The translations under genes and the position numbers were made by a program. Below, piece by piece: positions 10,001-18,165 of a stretch of 64,000 bases of DNA (position 1 is the first letter of the stretch; the number at the start of each line of letters is the position of its first letter). The stretch comes from Tannerellaceae bacterium (GTDB lineage: Bacteria; Bacteroidota; Bacteroidia; Bacteroidales; Tannerellaceae): positions 1-64,000 of the forward strand of contig JAITRW010000029.1 of NCBI GenBank assembly GCA_031288175.1, given 5' to 3'. The notes beneath the pieces were generated by a model. It was not told where the DNA came from and did not search any database. It worked only from the letters and a program-made list of their open reading frames with translations.

Positions 10001-11272
10001 TTACTTAATAAAAAGCCCCGAATAGGCCACACCGAACGAGAGAGTCGGCTCATTGTTGTAGTTATATTTTTCCTCGAATTGCCGGAAAGTATATTCTGCC
10101 TTGACGACTACTTGCGGCAAGGGATAGTAATTCAGCCCTCCGGCGTAGATATGCTTGCGGTACCATCCCTGTTTCTGTAACCTGCTATCATGACCATACA
10201 TGGAATCATAGAAACCATAATGTCCGTAGAGATAGAGTTTACCGCATTGATTGGCATTGAAGAGGTTTAGAACATCATAACCGGCTTCTATGTAATAGCT
10301 CAGTACCTCGGAAGCTACATTGGTGCGCGCACCTGGCCCTGCGGAGGGCAGTCCTTTATTGGTGAGGGAAAGAAGGTATGAATCGGAGAGATGCCCATAG
10401 AGGAGATTTCCCCTGGCGATAAGCTTCCCGTTATCAAAGACGGCATCCAAATCGCCGACAGCCACCATACCTTTGAGGTTTTTATTGTCGTAACGTTTCC
10501 ATTTCAGGCTATTGAGCGCACTCGCTCCCAAGTAACCGCTCAGTCCGATACGGAGGGGCAATTTGGGTATCGTGTAGTCCAGCCGTGCAGCACCGGCGTA
10601 GGCATTCCCAATCTCAAATTCATAAGGGGAGAGCGCGGCGCCGTGAATCCATTCCGAACTACTTATACGTTCGGCATCCAATCCGGAAGTAAAGAGCGCC
10701 TCATATCTCAGAGGGCCTGCCACACCCCAAAAACTGACGCCTGTCTGGTGCCATGTACAGGGTAAAAGGGCAGATTCTTCTTCAGGTCTTAATACGGAGA
10801 AAAATTCTGTAGGTAAGTGATGGGCATTGGTAAGTCCGATGGGGATGATGATGTGTCCCATGCGGAGATTGGCTTTCGAAGAAAAGGTTTTTTCAATCCA
10901 GAATTGCTCAAGGGCTACTTCGCCACCTTTTTCGGTTTCGTGTTCGTACTCCCCGGCTTCTTCATATTCCACTTCATAGGCGCTTCCCGAACCGCCATGC
11001 TCGAACTCTATTTCAGAAGAGAGACGCCATCCTTTACCAAACTCATATCCCATGTAAAGCACGACATGGGGTAAATCGAAGCGACCATGAGTATCTCCCT
11101 TATGCGTTTCAGGATAGGCATAGCGTGCGACATCATCGGTATACCACATCCTCTGCGCCACCGCTTCTCCATATCCGCCAAACACAAATTTTCCGGCCTC
11201 AGGAGTTTTCTGCGCCATGGTACCGACCGTTACCACCAATCCAAGAATTATTAAACAGATGTATTTGTACAT
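10001..11272 (-). CDS. Porin-like outer-membrane beta-barrel of the imelysin operon
   Basis: A 423-aa protein from the ATG at 11272 (MYKYICLIIL), with a signal peptide ending near GTMA-QK. The remainder alternates short beta-strands rich in aromatic residues (YGHYGFYDSMYGHD, KAEYTFRQFEEKYNY) and ends in an aromatic-rich strand (FGVAYSGLFIK), typical of a phosphate-selective-porin-like barrel. An acidic/His insert (EYEEAGEYEHETEKGGE) near residues 100-120 could bind metal. The upstream extension to 11329 contains no signal peptide and is rejected. It heads the porin-imelysin transcript. The inverted repeat ATACCT-N6-AGGTAT lies in its promoter. The solute is unknown; iron is inferred from the imelysin neighbour and the shared operator with feoAB. 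Confidence 0.8.
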   Translation of the reverse strand: MYKYICLIILGLVVTVGTMAQKTPEAGKFVFGGYGEAVAQRMWYTDDVARYAYPETHKGDTHGRFDLPHVVLYMGYEFGKGWRLSSEIEFEHGGSGSAYEVEYEEAGEYEHETEKGGEVALEQFWIEKTFSSKANLRMGHIIIPIGLTNAHHLPTEFFSVLRPEEESALLPCTWHQTGVSFWGVAGPLRYEALFTSGLDAERISSSEWIHGAALSPYEFEIGNAYAGAARLDYTIPKLPLRIGLSGYLGASALNSLKWKRYDNKNLKGMVAVGDLDAVFDNGKLIARGNLLYGHLSDSYLLSLTNKGLPSAGPGARTNVASEVLSYYIEAGYDVLNLFNANQCGKLYLYGHYGFYDSMYGHDSRLQKQGWYRKHIYAGGLNYYPLPQVVVKAEYTFRQFEEKYNYNNEPTLSFGVAYSGLFIK

Positions 11273-11371
11273 ATTCGCTTGATTTTTAAAATACACCACA
11301 AAAGTCTCTCCTTTCCGGCACTCTCGCAATACCGAAAAGCAAGTATATATACCCTATCCGAGAGGTTTTTT

Positions 11372-11379
11372 GAAATATA
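11372..11379 (-). promoter_or_regulatory. Candidate -7 box (TATATTTC) for the porin-imelysin operon
   Basis: One mismatch from TAnnTTTG on the minus strand, about 100 nt upstream of the porin ATG. The inverted repeat at 11381-11400 occupies the spacer where a repressor would block RNA polymerase. Confidence 0.45.
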
Positions 11380-11380
11380 G

Positions 11381-11400
11381 AATACCTACTTTCAGGTATT
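11381..11400. promoter_or_regulatory. Inverted-repeat operator candidate AATACCT-N6-AGGTATT
   Basis: Perfect 7-bp arms with a 6-nt spacer (ACTTTC), abutting the candidate -7 box of the porin-imelysin operon. The core ATACCT-N6-AGGTAT recurs exactly at 29703-29720 in the feoAB upstream region and nowhere else that I noticed. This is consistent with a shared metal-responsive repressor site (Fur- or DtxR/MntR-type; not assigned). Confidence 0.55.
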
Positions 11401-11437
11401 TTTCGAACTAAACTTTGTAGCAACAGTAATCACAACA

Positions 11438-12268
11438 TCACATTTGATAACACTCCACATGATGCTCCACGGGGCAATCAGAAAACTTTTCCCTGATATG
11501 AACAGGTTTCCTGGCGAAGATTCCAAAGAGGGTAGACCCTGAGCCCGATAAGGATGCATAGGCAGCTCCTTGCTCATAAAGGCGTTGCTTGAGGTCGGCA
11601 AGAAGGGGGTAGCGGGGAAAGACGACATCCTCAAAGTCATTTTTAAGGATACCTCTCCATCGTTCGGGTTTTTCATTAGAAAGAAGTTTACAGAGGTCAT
11701 AGACGGGTTGGCGAAGGCTACTCAGTTTGTAAGCTTCGGAAGTGGATATGGCAACGGACGGCATCACAAGGACGACGTAATATCCTTGCAATACAGGCAG
11801 TATTGGAGAAAAGATATTCCCCATGTCGGTAGCCAAAGTAGGTACATTCCGCAGGAAGAAAGGGCAATCCGCACCGAGCGTTTGTGCTAATTCTTCGAGT
11901 TGTTTAGCGTTAAGACGAGGCATAAACATGTCTCTAAGGGCTTTCAAAGTGAAAGCGGCATCCGACGAACCGCCTCCCAAACCTGCACCGACTGGTATCC
12001 TCTTTGTCAGGCGTACGGAAAGCGGGGGAATATCCTCTCTATAAAAACGACGGAAAGCGGAAATTGCCCGAAGAACGAGATTATGCTCCGGCGGACAGCG
12101 AACCGATATTCCTAACTCGTCAAACGAATCCTCCTCAGCAGATTCTACACTCAACTCGTCACAAAGGGGAACAGGAATAAATACCGTCTCAATGGAATGG
12201 TAACCATTGGGTAAAACGCCCATGATATGTAATCCCAGATTGATCTTGGCATTCGGAAAAAGCAGCAT
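11438..12268 (-). CDS. ispE: 4-diphosphocytidyl-2-C-methyl-D-erythritol kinase
   Basis: A 276-aa GHMP-family kinase that phosphorylates CDP-methylerythritol in the MEP isoprenoid pathway. It has the N-terminal substrate region (PNAKINLGLHIMG.RPDGYH-type, here PNAKINLGLHIMGVLPNGYH), the glycine-rich ATP motif PVGAGLGGGSSDAA (92-105), the LGADCPFF motif with the catalytic Asp, and a C-terminal SGSGSTLFG. It starts 13 nt after the pepD stop and is the last gene of a MoxR-pepD-ispE run. Confidence 0.97.
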   Translation of the reverse strand: MLLFPNAKINLGLHIMGVLPNGYHSIETVFIPVPLCDELSVESAEEDSFDELGISVRCPPEHNLVLRAISAFRRFYREDIPPLSVRLTKRIPVGAGLGGGSSDAAFTLKALRDMFMPRLNAKQLEELAQTLGADCPFFLRNVPTLATDMGNIFSPILPVLQGYYVVLVMPSVAISTSEAYKLSSLRQPVYDLCKLLSNEKPERWRGILKNDFEDVVFPRYPLLADLKQRLYEQGAAYASLSGSGSTLFGIFARKPVHIREKFSDCPVEHHVECYQM

Positions 12269-12281
12269 AACGCTCTGTCAA

Positions 12282-13745
12282 TCAGGCAGCGGGTGGAATA
12301 TGCCGGAGAAGATCGCAAAGGAAAAGCCACCAGCGTTCGACGGAAGGAATATGCAAACGTTCGTTGGGAGAATGGACATCGCGAAGGGTAGGTCCAAAAG
12401 AAACCATATCAAGATGCGGATATTTTTCAAGAAACAGACCACACTCCAAACCGGCGTGAATGGCACGTACACCTGGTTCCTTGCCAAAAAGTCGTCTGTA
12501 AGAATCTTTGGCGGCCTGAAGGATACGAGAATGCTCGTTGGCCGGCCAACCGGGATAGCCGTCACTTGTCGTTACCTTGAACCCGGCAAGGAGAAAGAGG
12601 GTAGCGATCTCCTCCGAGAGCGTGTTCTTCCGCACTTCAACAGAACTGCGCTGCGAAGTGACGATATTGATTTCGTAGTTACAAGTCCTTGTCTCTACCA
12701 CAGCGAGGTTCGTCGACGTTTCGACAAGTCCGGAAATAGTATTACTGACACCGAGTACACCATGCGGACAAGCGACAAGGGCACTGAGAAGTACATCCGT
12801 AGATTCGGGATCAATATAGTGTTGCGCACCTTCCGTTGTAGTACTCATCGTGAAAGAAAGATTCGGCTCGGTGTCTTTGAGTTCCTCTTTGAGTTTGGCG
12901 ACGGAAGCATTGAAATAGGCTACAATACTATGCAGATATTTGGAATTAACATGTAACCCAACGACGGCAACGGCTTGCCGCGGGATCGCGTTGTGTTTAT
13001 CCCCTCCTTTAATTTCAGCAAGGCGGAATTTCCATTTTTTACGGAGGGTATAAAGAAAATGGGCAAGTATCTTATTGGCGTTGGCTCGACCTTCGTGGAT
13101 ATCGCAACCGGAGTGCCCGCCACGAAGCCCGCTAACGGTAAACCGAATGAATATGTGTCTGTTCGATACGGGAACGGGTTTATAGGACAGTGTCGCAGTA
13201 GTTGTTTTTCCTCCTGCACAACTGATAAAGAGTTCTCCTTCATCTTCGCTGTCAAGATTGAGGAGGATATCTCCTGAAAGAAAACCCTCTTGCAGGGCAT
13301 TGGCTCCGGTAAGCCCCGTCTCCTCGTCCACAGTGAAAAGGCATTCAATTGATCCGTGCGGCAATTTTCCATCAAGGATAGCAAGCTGGGCGGCCACACC
13401 TATACCGTTATCCGCACCAAGCGTCGTGCCGTCAGCACGCACCCATTCACCGTCTATAACCGTCCTGATGGGATTATCGTCGAAATTGAACGGGGTGTCG
13501 CTCTCACATACCATATCAATATGTGATTGCAAGATAACCGTCGGAAGATGTTCAAAACCTTTAGTAGCAGGTTTATGGATAAGTACATTCCCCGCCTTGT
13601 CTTTTCTAACTTCCAATTTTCTTTCCCTGGCAAATCTTTCAAGGTAGGCGATCATCTTTCCTTCCCGCTTCGAAGGACGGGGTACTTGAGTTACCTCATA
13701 AAAGAAGTTCCAAAGGTCACGAGGCTCTAATTCGGTTATCTTCAT
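12282..13745 (-). CDS. pepD: Cytosolic aminoacyl-histidine dipeptidase (PepD, M20)
   Basis: A 487-aa M20-family dinuclear zinc dipeptidase (carnosinase-like) that hydrolyses Xaa-His and other dipeptides. Metal-ligand motifs are visible: SHIDMV (His75, Asp77), ADNGIGVA (Asp112), catalytic/ligand DEETGLTGA (Glu141-Glu142), LDSEDEGE, and the C-terminal AIHAGLECG and DMVSFGP. It lacks a signal peptide, so it is cytoplasmic. It begins 11 nt after the MoxR stop. Together with the secreted S37 peptidase and the trypsin-like protease it fits peptide catabolism. Confidence 0.95.
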   Translation of the reverse strand: MKITELEPRDLWNFFYEVTQVPRPSKREGKMIAYLERFARERKLEVRKDKAGNVLIHKPATKGFEHLPTVILQSHIDMVCESDTPFNFDDNPIRTVIDGEWVRADGTTLGADNGIGVAAQLAILDGKLPHGSIECLFTVDEETGLTGANALQEGFLSGDILLNLDSEDEGELFISCAGGKTTTATLSYKPVPVSNRHIFIRFTVSGLRGGHSGCDIHEGRANANKILAHFLYTLRKKWKFRLAEIKGGDKHNAIPRQAVAVVGLHVNSKYLHSIVAYFNASVAKLKEELKDTEPNLSFTMSTTTEGAQHYIDPESTDVLLSALVACPHGVLGVSNTISGLVETSTNLAVVETRTCNYEINIVTSQRSSVEVRKNTLSEEIATLFLLAGFKVTTSDGYPGWPANEHSRILQAAKDSYRRLFGKEPGVRAIHAGLECGLFLEKYPHLDMVSFGPTLRDVHSPNERLHIPSVERWWLFLCDLLRHIPPAA

Positions 13746-13756
13746 ACCAACGTTAG

Positions 13757-14740
13757 TTAGGGTACTTCTACCGCATTGAGAATTTCGCTGACAACTTCTT
13801 CTGTAGAGAGATTGTTAGCTTCAGCTTCATAGCTAAGCCCTATACGGTGGCGTAGGACATCGTGGCAAACAGCACGGACGTCTTCGGGAATCACATAACC
13901 CCGGCGTTTGATAAAAGCATACGTACGGGCGGCGAGGGCAAGGTTAATAGAGGCGCGCGGGGATGCTCCGAAAGAGATCATTCCACCCAGCGATGGTAAT
14001 CCGTAATCTTTCGGATAACGCGTAGCAAAAACAATGTCCACGATATAACGTTCTATCTTTTCATCCAGGTAAACCTCCCGCACTACTTCTCTGGCAGCAA
14101 GTATCTCTTCCTTCGTTAAAATGGGCTTAACTGGTTCCGCCTCCTGCCCGATGTTTTGCCGGATGATGGCCTTCTCTTCCTCTTTTTTTGGATAGTTAAT
14201 AACGACTTTCAGCATGAAACGGTCGACCTGCGCCTCAGGAAGCGGATAGGTACCTTCTTGTTCTATGGGATTCTGTGTCGCAAGGACAAGGAAGGGACGG
14301 GGAAGCGGATAAGTATGTTCGCTGATCGTCACTTGCCGCTCTTGCATAGCTTCGAGAAGGGCGCTCTGTACCTTGGCCGGGGCACGATTGATTTCATCAG
14401 CCAAAACAAAGTTTGCGAAAATCGGCCCCTGTTTTACTTGAAATTCTTCTTGCTTCTGACTGTAAATCATTGTACCGACAACGTCGGCGGGAAGCAGGTC
14501 GGGGGTAAACTGTATACGGCTATACCGCGCATCAATTAACGAAGCAAGAGTTTTAATAGCAAGCGTCTTCGCCAAACCCGGCACCCCCTCAAGGAGAATA
14601 TGTCCGTCGGCAAGCAATCCGATGAGTAAAGATTCGACAAGATGCTTTTGCCCGACGATGGTCCTATCCATCCCGACAGTGATGAGATTTACGAAAGCAC
14701 TTTTACTTTCAATACGCTCATTCAGCTCACGAATATCCAT
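13757..14740 (-). CDS. MoxR-type AAA+ ATPase
   Basis: A 327-aa AAA_3 ATPase: Walker A GVPGLAKT (52-59), Walker B FVLADEINRA (111-120), a sensor ATQNPIEQEGTYPLPEAQVDRF block and a C-terminal lid. MoxR proteins are chaperone-like ATPases usually paired with a von Willebrand (DUF58/BatA) partner. Here the neighbours are WbqC-like, pepD and ispE, with no DUF58 gene in the window. Possible weak -7 box CACCTTTG at 14779-14786. Confidence 0.93.
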   Translation of the reverse strand: MDIRELNERIESKSAFVNLITVGMDRTIVGQKHLVESLLIGLLADGHILLEGVPGLAKTLAIKTLASLIDARYSRIQFTPDLLPADVVGTMIYSQKQEEFQVKQGPIFANFVLADEINRAPAKVQSALLEAMQERQVTISEHTYPLPRPFLVLATQNPIEQEGTYPLPEAQVDRFMLKVVINYPKKEEEKAIIRQNIGQEAEPVKPILTKEEILAAREVVREVYLDEKIERYIVDIVFATRYPKDYGLPSLGGMISFGASPRASINLALAARTYAFIKRRGYVIPEDVRAVCHDVLRHRIGLSYEAEANNLSTEEVVSEILNAVEVP

Positions 14741-14793
14741 ATCTCGTTTTGTTTTATCGGTTATCTATTATTCGGTCGCAAAGGTGGGAAAAT

Positions 14794-15420
14794 TTACGAT
14801 AAACGGAAAGAATGTCGGAGAATAGAAAGAGCTTCGGGACCTTCGTTAAAAAGGAGGTCTGCAATACTTAAATTAGGTAAAAAACTGTGGCGGGCAGAGA
14901 AAACTTGGTAATAGGAGATAGGCAAAAAGAGTGGGTCGACAACCTTATGCTTGGGGTGAATAGCGTTACGATAGTCATTAGGCGGCGAAGGAAAATAAAT
15001 ATTTGTGGAACGAATTATCGGGGTAATACCGAGTAGATGGCAAACTGTTCGGCGAAGTTCTTCGTTAAAATCGAAAAGGAAATGTAAAGACGAACGATGG
15101 TAGAAAGGGGCGAAATCTTCTTCGTAGTAGTCGAAAAAAGGCGACTTCCGATAGGCGGAAACGAGTGCCTGCCAATGTTGATGCCGCCATCGTCCATGTT
15201 CGGAAATACGCACATCGCGGATAGGTATCTTCAAATTACTACGGGGTTTTTCCACCGGGATGGTGAGAGTAAGCAATCCGTTTGCCCCGCCGATGAGGCA
15301 ACGATTACGGAAACTCTGTTTAACAAAATGTTCACAAGTTTCCAAATACACTGTTCCGCTAAGTAACCGACAATAGTACTGTATCGGCGCCAGATAAGCC
15401 GTTGACAAATAAACCTCCAT
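14794..15420 (-). CDS. WbqC-like family protein
   Basis: A 208-aa protein matching the WbqC family: opening STAYLAPIQYYCRLL, then the conserved SFRNRCLIGGANG..LTIPV, RDVRIS...WRHQHWQALVSAYRKSPFFDYY and RSTNIYFP blocks. The family is linked to polysaccharide or lipoprotein-adjacent genes; its biochemical role is not established. It is transcribed towards the MoxR gene with a 53-nt gap and is divergent from efp. Confidence 0.85.
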   Translation of the reverse strand: MEVYLSTAYLAPIQYYCRLLSGTVYLETCEHFVKQSFRNRCLIGGANGLLTLTIPVEKPRSNLKIPIRDVRISEHGRWRHQHWQALVSAYRKSPFFDYYEEDFAPFYHRSSLHFLFDFNEELRRTVCHLLGITPIIRSTNIYFPSPPNDYRNAIHPKHKVVDPLFLPISYYQVFSARHSFLPNLSIADLLFNEGPEALSILRHSFRLS

Positions 15421-15498
15421 ACCTATCTACAAAAACGTTACAAAATAAATCCTTTTCCCTTACCGGTACTTGCTCGTTTTCGGTGGAAGCGATTGGCA

Positions 15499-15528
15499 TT
15501 GGCAGTTATGTGGAATGTGCTACCTTTG
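15499..15528 (+). promoter_or_regulatory. efp promoter (-33 TTGG, -7 TACCTTTG)
   Basis: TTGG at 15499-15502 and TACCTTTG at 15521-15528 with an 18-nt spacer, matching the Bacteroidota -33/-7 layout. The ATG at 15570 gives a ~40-nt leader. Confidence 0.7.
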
Positions 15529-15569
15529 CCGCATTCATATATTATACAAGCGACTAAGAAACCGATTAA

Positions 15570-16136
15570 ATGGCAACGACAGCAGATTTTAAAAATGGGA
15601 TGTGTCTTAATATTGACGGCACTTACTACTTCATTGTGGAGTTCTTACACGTCAAGCCAGGCAAAGGCCCCGCTTTTGTCCGTACGAAGTTGAAGAACGT
15701 CACCACAGGAAAGGTGATTGACAAGACATGGAATGCAGGCGTGAAAGTGGAGGAAGTACGTATTGAACGCCGCCCCTACCAATACCTCTACAAGGATGAA
15801 GTCGGTTATAACTTCATGCACCCCGAAACATTCGAACAGATATCTATCAACGGTAACCTCATTGACGGCGTACAATTCCTCAAAGACGGCGATATCGTAG
15901 AAGCCATGGTGCATGCCGAGAGTGAGACCGTGCTTACGTGTGAACTCCCCGCACATGTCACGCTGGAAGTGACTTACACCGAGCCGGGATTGAAAGGCGA
16001 TACGGCTACCAACACCTTGAAACCGGCGACATTGGAAACCGGTGCGGAGATACGTGTCCCTCTTTTCATTAACGTCGGCGAGAAAATAGAGCTTGATACT
16101 CGTACAGGGGCTTATATCGGCCGCGCCCACGATTGA
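15570..16136 (+). CDS. efp: Translation elongation factor P
   Basis: A 188-aa EF-P with its three OB-like domains, which relieves ribosome stalling at polyproline stretches. The tip loop of domain I reads KPGKGPAF, so the residue normally modified in EF-P is Lys32. The KOW-like N-terminus, central [11 protein letters not shown] and C-terminal [23 protein letters not shown] are all intact. No modification enzyme (EpmA/B, EarP) lies in the window. ftsH starts 22 nt after the stop, so the genes are probably co-transcribed from the promoter at 15499-15528. Confidence 0.97.
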   Translation: MATTADFKNGMCLNIDGTYYFIVEFLHVKPGKGPAFVRTKLKNVTTGKVIDKTWNAGVKVEEVRIERRPYQYLYKDEVGYNFMHPETFEQISINGNLIDGVQFLKDGDIVEAMVHAESETVLTCELPAHVTLEVTYTEPGLKGDTATNTLKPATLETGAEIRVPLFINVGEKIELDTRTGAYIGRAHD

Positions 16137-16158
16137 TACTTGCTTTTTTAGGAAAAGA

Positions 16159-18165
16159 ATGAGTACGAAGAAGGAATCTACCCACCCGAAAAAAGGGGGA
16201 GGAAATAACGGAGGAAAACAGAAGCAGCGGATTGCTGTCTATTGGATGTATGGGATAATCTTCGCCATACTCGGCGCACTTTACATGACGACAGATTCCT
16301 CTACCACCAAGGAAGTTGGATGGACGGAGTTTGAAACGCTCGCTAAAGACAATGCCTTTGAAACGATTACGGCTTTCAACAAGAAGAATCTCATTGAGGC
16401 CGTACTAAAGCCGGAAAAGATTGCACAGGTGTTTGAGGGTGAAACAAAAGGCACGCCCAAGATCTTCGTCAAGATATCTTCGACAGAGCAGTTCGCAGAT
16501 TACTACGAACGTGCTTTTAAAGATACACCGATTGACGCTAAACTTCGCTATGAAGAAGGAGATGATGCGATATGGAATTACTTCATCTCGGCAGCACCTT
16601 TTCTCCTCTTTGTGCTCGTCCTTGTTTATCTGATGCGGAGAATGTCGGGCAGTGGATTGCCGGGCAGTACAGGAGGTTTATTCTCTGTCGGAAAATCAAA
16701 AGCACAGCTATTCGACAAAGATAATCATGCCAATATCACATTCAAGGATGTTGCCGGTCTTTCGGAAGCTAAGCAAGAAGTAGAAGAAATTGTCTCTTTC
16801 TTGCGTAACCCCGGAAAATACACGGAGCTTGGCGGAAAAATTCCGAAAGGCGCTCTCCTCGTCGGTCCTCCGGGAACAGGTAAGACCTTGCTCGCTAAAG
16901 CTGTGGCGGGAGAGGCCGATGTACCGTTTTTTTCCATGTCAGGGTCTGATTTCGTGGAGATGTTCGTCGGTGTAGGCGCCTCACGCGTACGAGACCTTTT
17001 TCGGCAAGCGAAAGAAAAAGCTCCTTGTATCGTTTTCATTGATGAGATTGATGCAGTCGGAAGAGCACGCGGTCGGAACAACAACATAAATACAAATGAC
17101 GAAAGAGAGAATACTCTCAATCAGCTGTTGACAGAGATGGATGGCTTTGGGTCGAACAGCGGCGTGATCATCTTGGCTGCAACAAACCGATCGGATGTAC
17201 TCGACAAGGCCCTATTACGTGCCGGACGTTTCGACAGGCAGATCAATGTGGAACTGCCTGACCTGAATGAGCGGAAAGAAATATTCGGTGTACACCTCCG
17301 GCCGCTAAAAATTGATGATTCGGTCGACGTTGATTTCCTCGCACGACAGACTCCCGGTTTCTCGGGCGCCGATATCGCCAATGTTTGTAATGAGGCTGCA
17401 TTGATTGCTGCACGAAGTGACAAGCAGTTTGTGCAGAAAGAGGATTTCATGAGCGCCGTAGACCGTATTGTTGGCGGACTGGAAAAGCGCTCTAAAATAA
17501 CCACACAACAGGAACGCCATAGTATCGCCGTCCATGAAGCCGGACACGCTACGATCAGTTGGTTGCTGGAACACGCCAATCCTTTGGTAAAAGTGACGAT
17601 CGTCCCTCGCGGAAAAGCTTTGGGCGCCGCTTGGTATCTCCCAGAAGAACGGCAGATCACGACGCGTGAACAGCTACTGGATGAGATGTGTGCTACTTTG
17701 GGTGGACGTGCTGCCGAAGAACTTGTACTCGAACGCATTTCTACCGGCGCCTCCAATGACCTGGAACGTGTCACGAAACAGGCCTATGCGATGGTTGCCT
17801 ATTTCGGGATGAGTGAAAAACTCCCTAACTTGAATTACTATGATTCTACGGGACAAGATTGGGGATTTACCAAACCGTACAGTGAACGTACAGCACAACT
17901 TATTGACGAGGAAGTACAAGCAATTGTTAACGAACAGTACGAACGCGCTAAGAAAATCCTTTCCGAAAAAGCGCAAGGACATAAAGAACTCGCCGATATT
18001 TTGCTCGAACGCGAAGTAATCTTTACCGAAGATGTTGAGCTGATATTCGGTAAACGCCCCTGGCTCTCCCGCTCTCAAGAATTGGAAGCTCTAAGGGAAA
18101 AAGAAAATACCCCATCTCCACAAGAGGAGGAAGTCCCGTCCGAGCCACAGGCAGAAAGCGTATGA
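16159..18165 (+). CDS. ftsH: ATP-dependent zinc metalloprotease FtsH
   Basis: A 668-aa inner-membrane AAA+ protease from the ATG at 16159, which has GGAAAAG just upstream; the longer ORF from 16093 only re-reads the efp end. Two membrane segments (about 26-45 and 142-160) flank the periplasmic domain. Walker A is GPPGTGKT (236-243), Walker [13 protein letters not shown], the SRH region [20 protein letters not shown], and the zinc site HEAGH (459-463). The C-terminus is a charged, Pro/Glu-rich tail. The stop overlaps the alpha-glucuronidase start (ATGA), implying translational coupling. Confidence 0.97.
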   Translation: MSTKKESTHPKKGGGNNGGKQKQRIAVYWMYGIIFAILGALYMTTDSSTTKEVGWTEFETLAKDNAFETITAFNKKNLIEAVLKPEKIAQVFEGETKGTPKIFVKISSTEQFADYYERAFKDTPIDAKLRYEEGDDAIWNYFISAAPFLLFVLVLVYLMRRMSGSGLPGSTGGLFSVGKSKAQLFDKDNHANITFKDVAGLSEAKQEVEEIVSFLRNPGKYTELGGKIPKGALLVGPPGTGKTLLAKAVAGEADVPFFSMSGSDFVEMFVGVGASRVRDLFRQAKEKAPCIVFIDEIDAVGRARGRNNNINTNDERENTLNQLLTEMDGFGSNSGVIILAATNRSDVLDKALLRAGRFDRQINVELPDLNERKEIFGVHLRPLKIDDSVDVDFLARQTPGFSGADIANVCNEAALIAARSDKQFVQKEDFMSAVDRIVGGLEKRSKITTQQERHSIAVHEAGHATISWLLEHANPLVKVTIVPRGKALGAAWYLPEERQITTREQLLDEMCATLGGRAAEELVLERISTGASNDLERVTKQAYAMVAYFGMSEKLPNLNYYDSTGQDWGFTKPYSERTAQLIDEEVQAIVNEQYERAKKILSEKAQGHKELADILLEREVIFTEDVELIFGKRPWLSRSQELEALREKENTPSPQEEEVPSEPQAESV

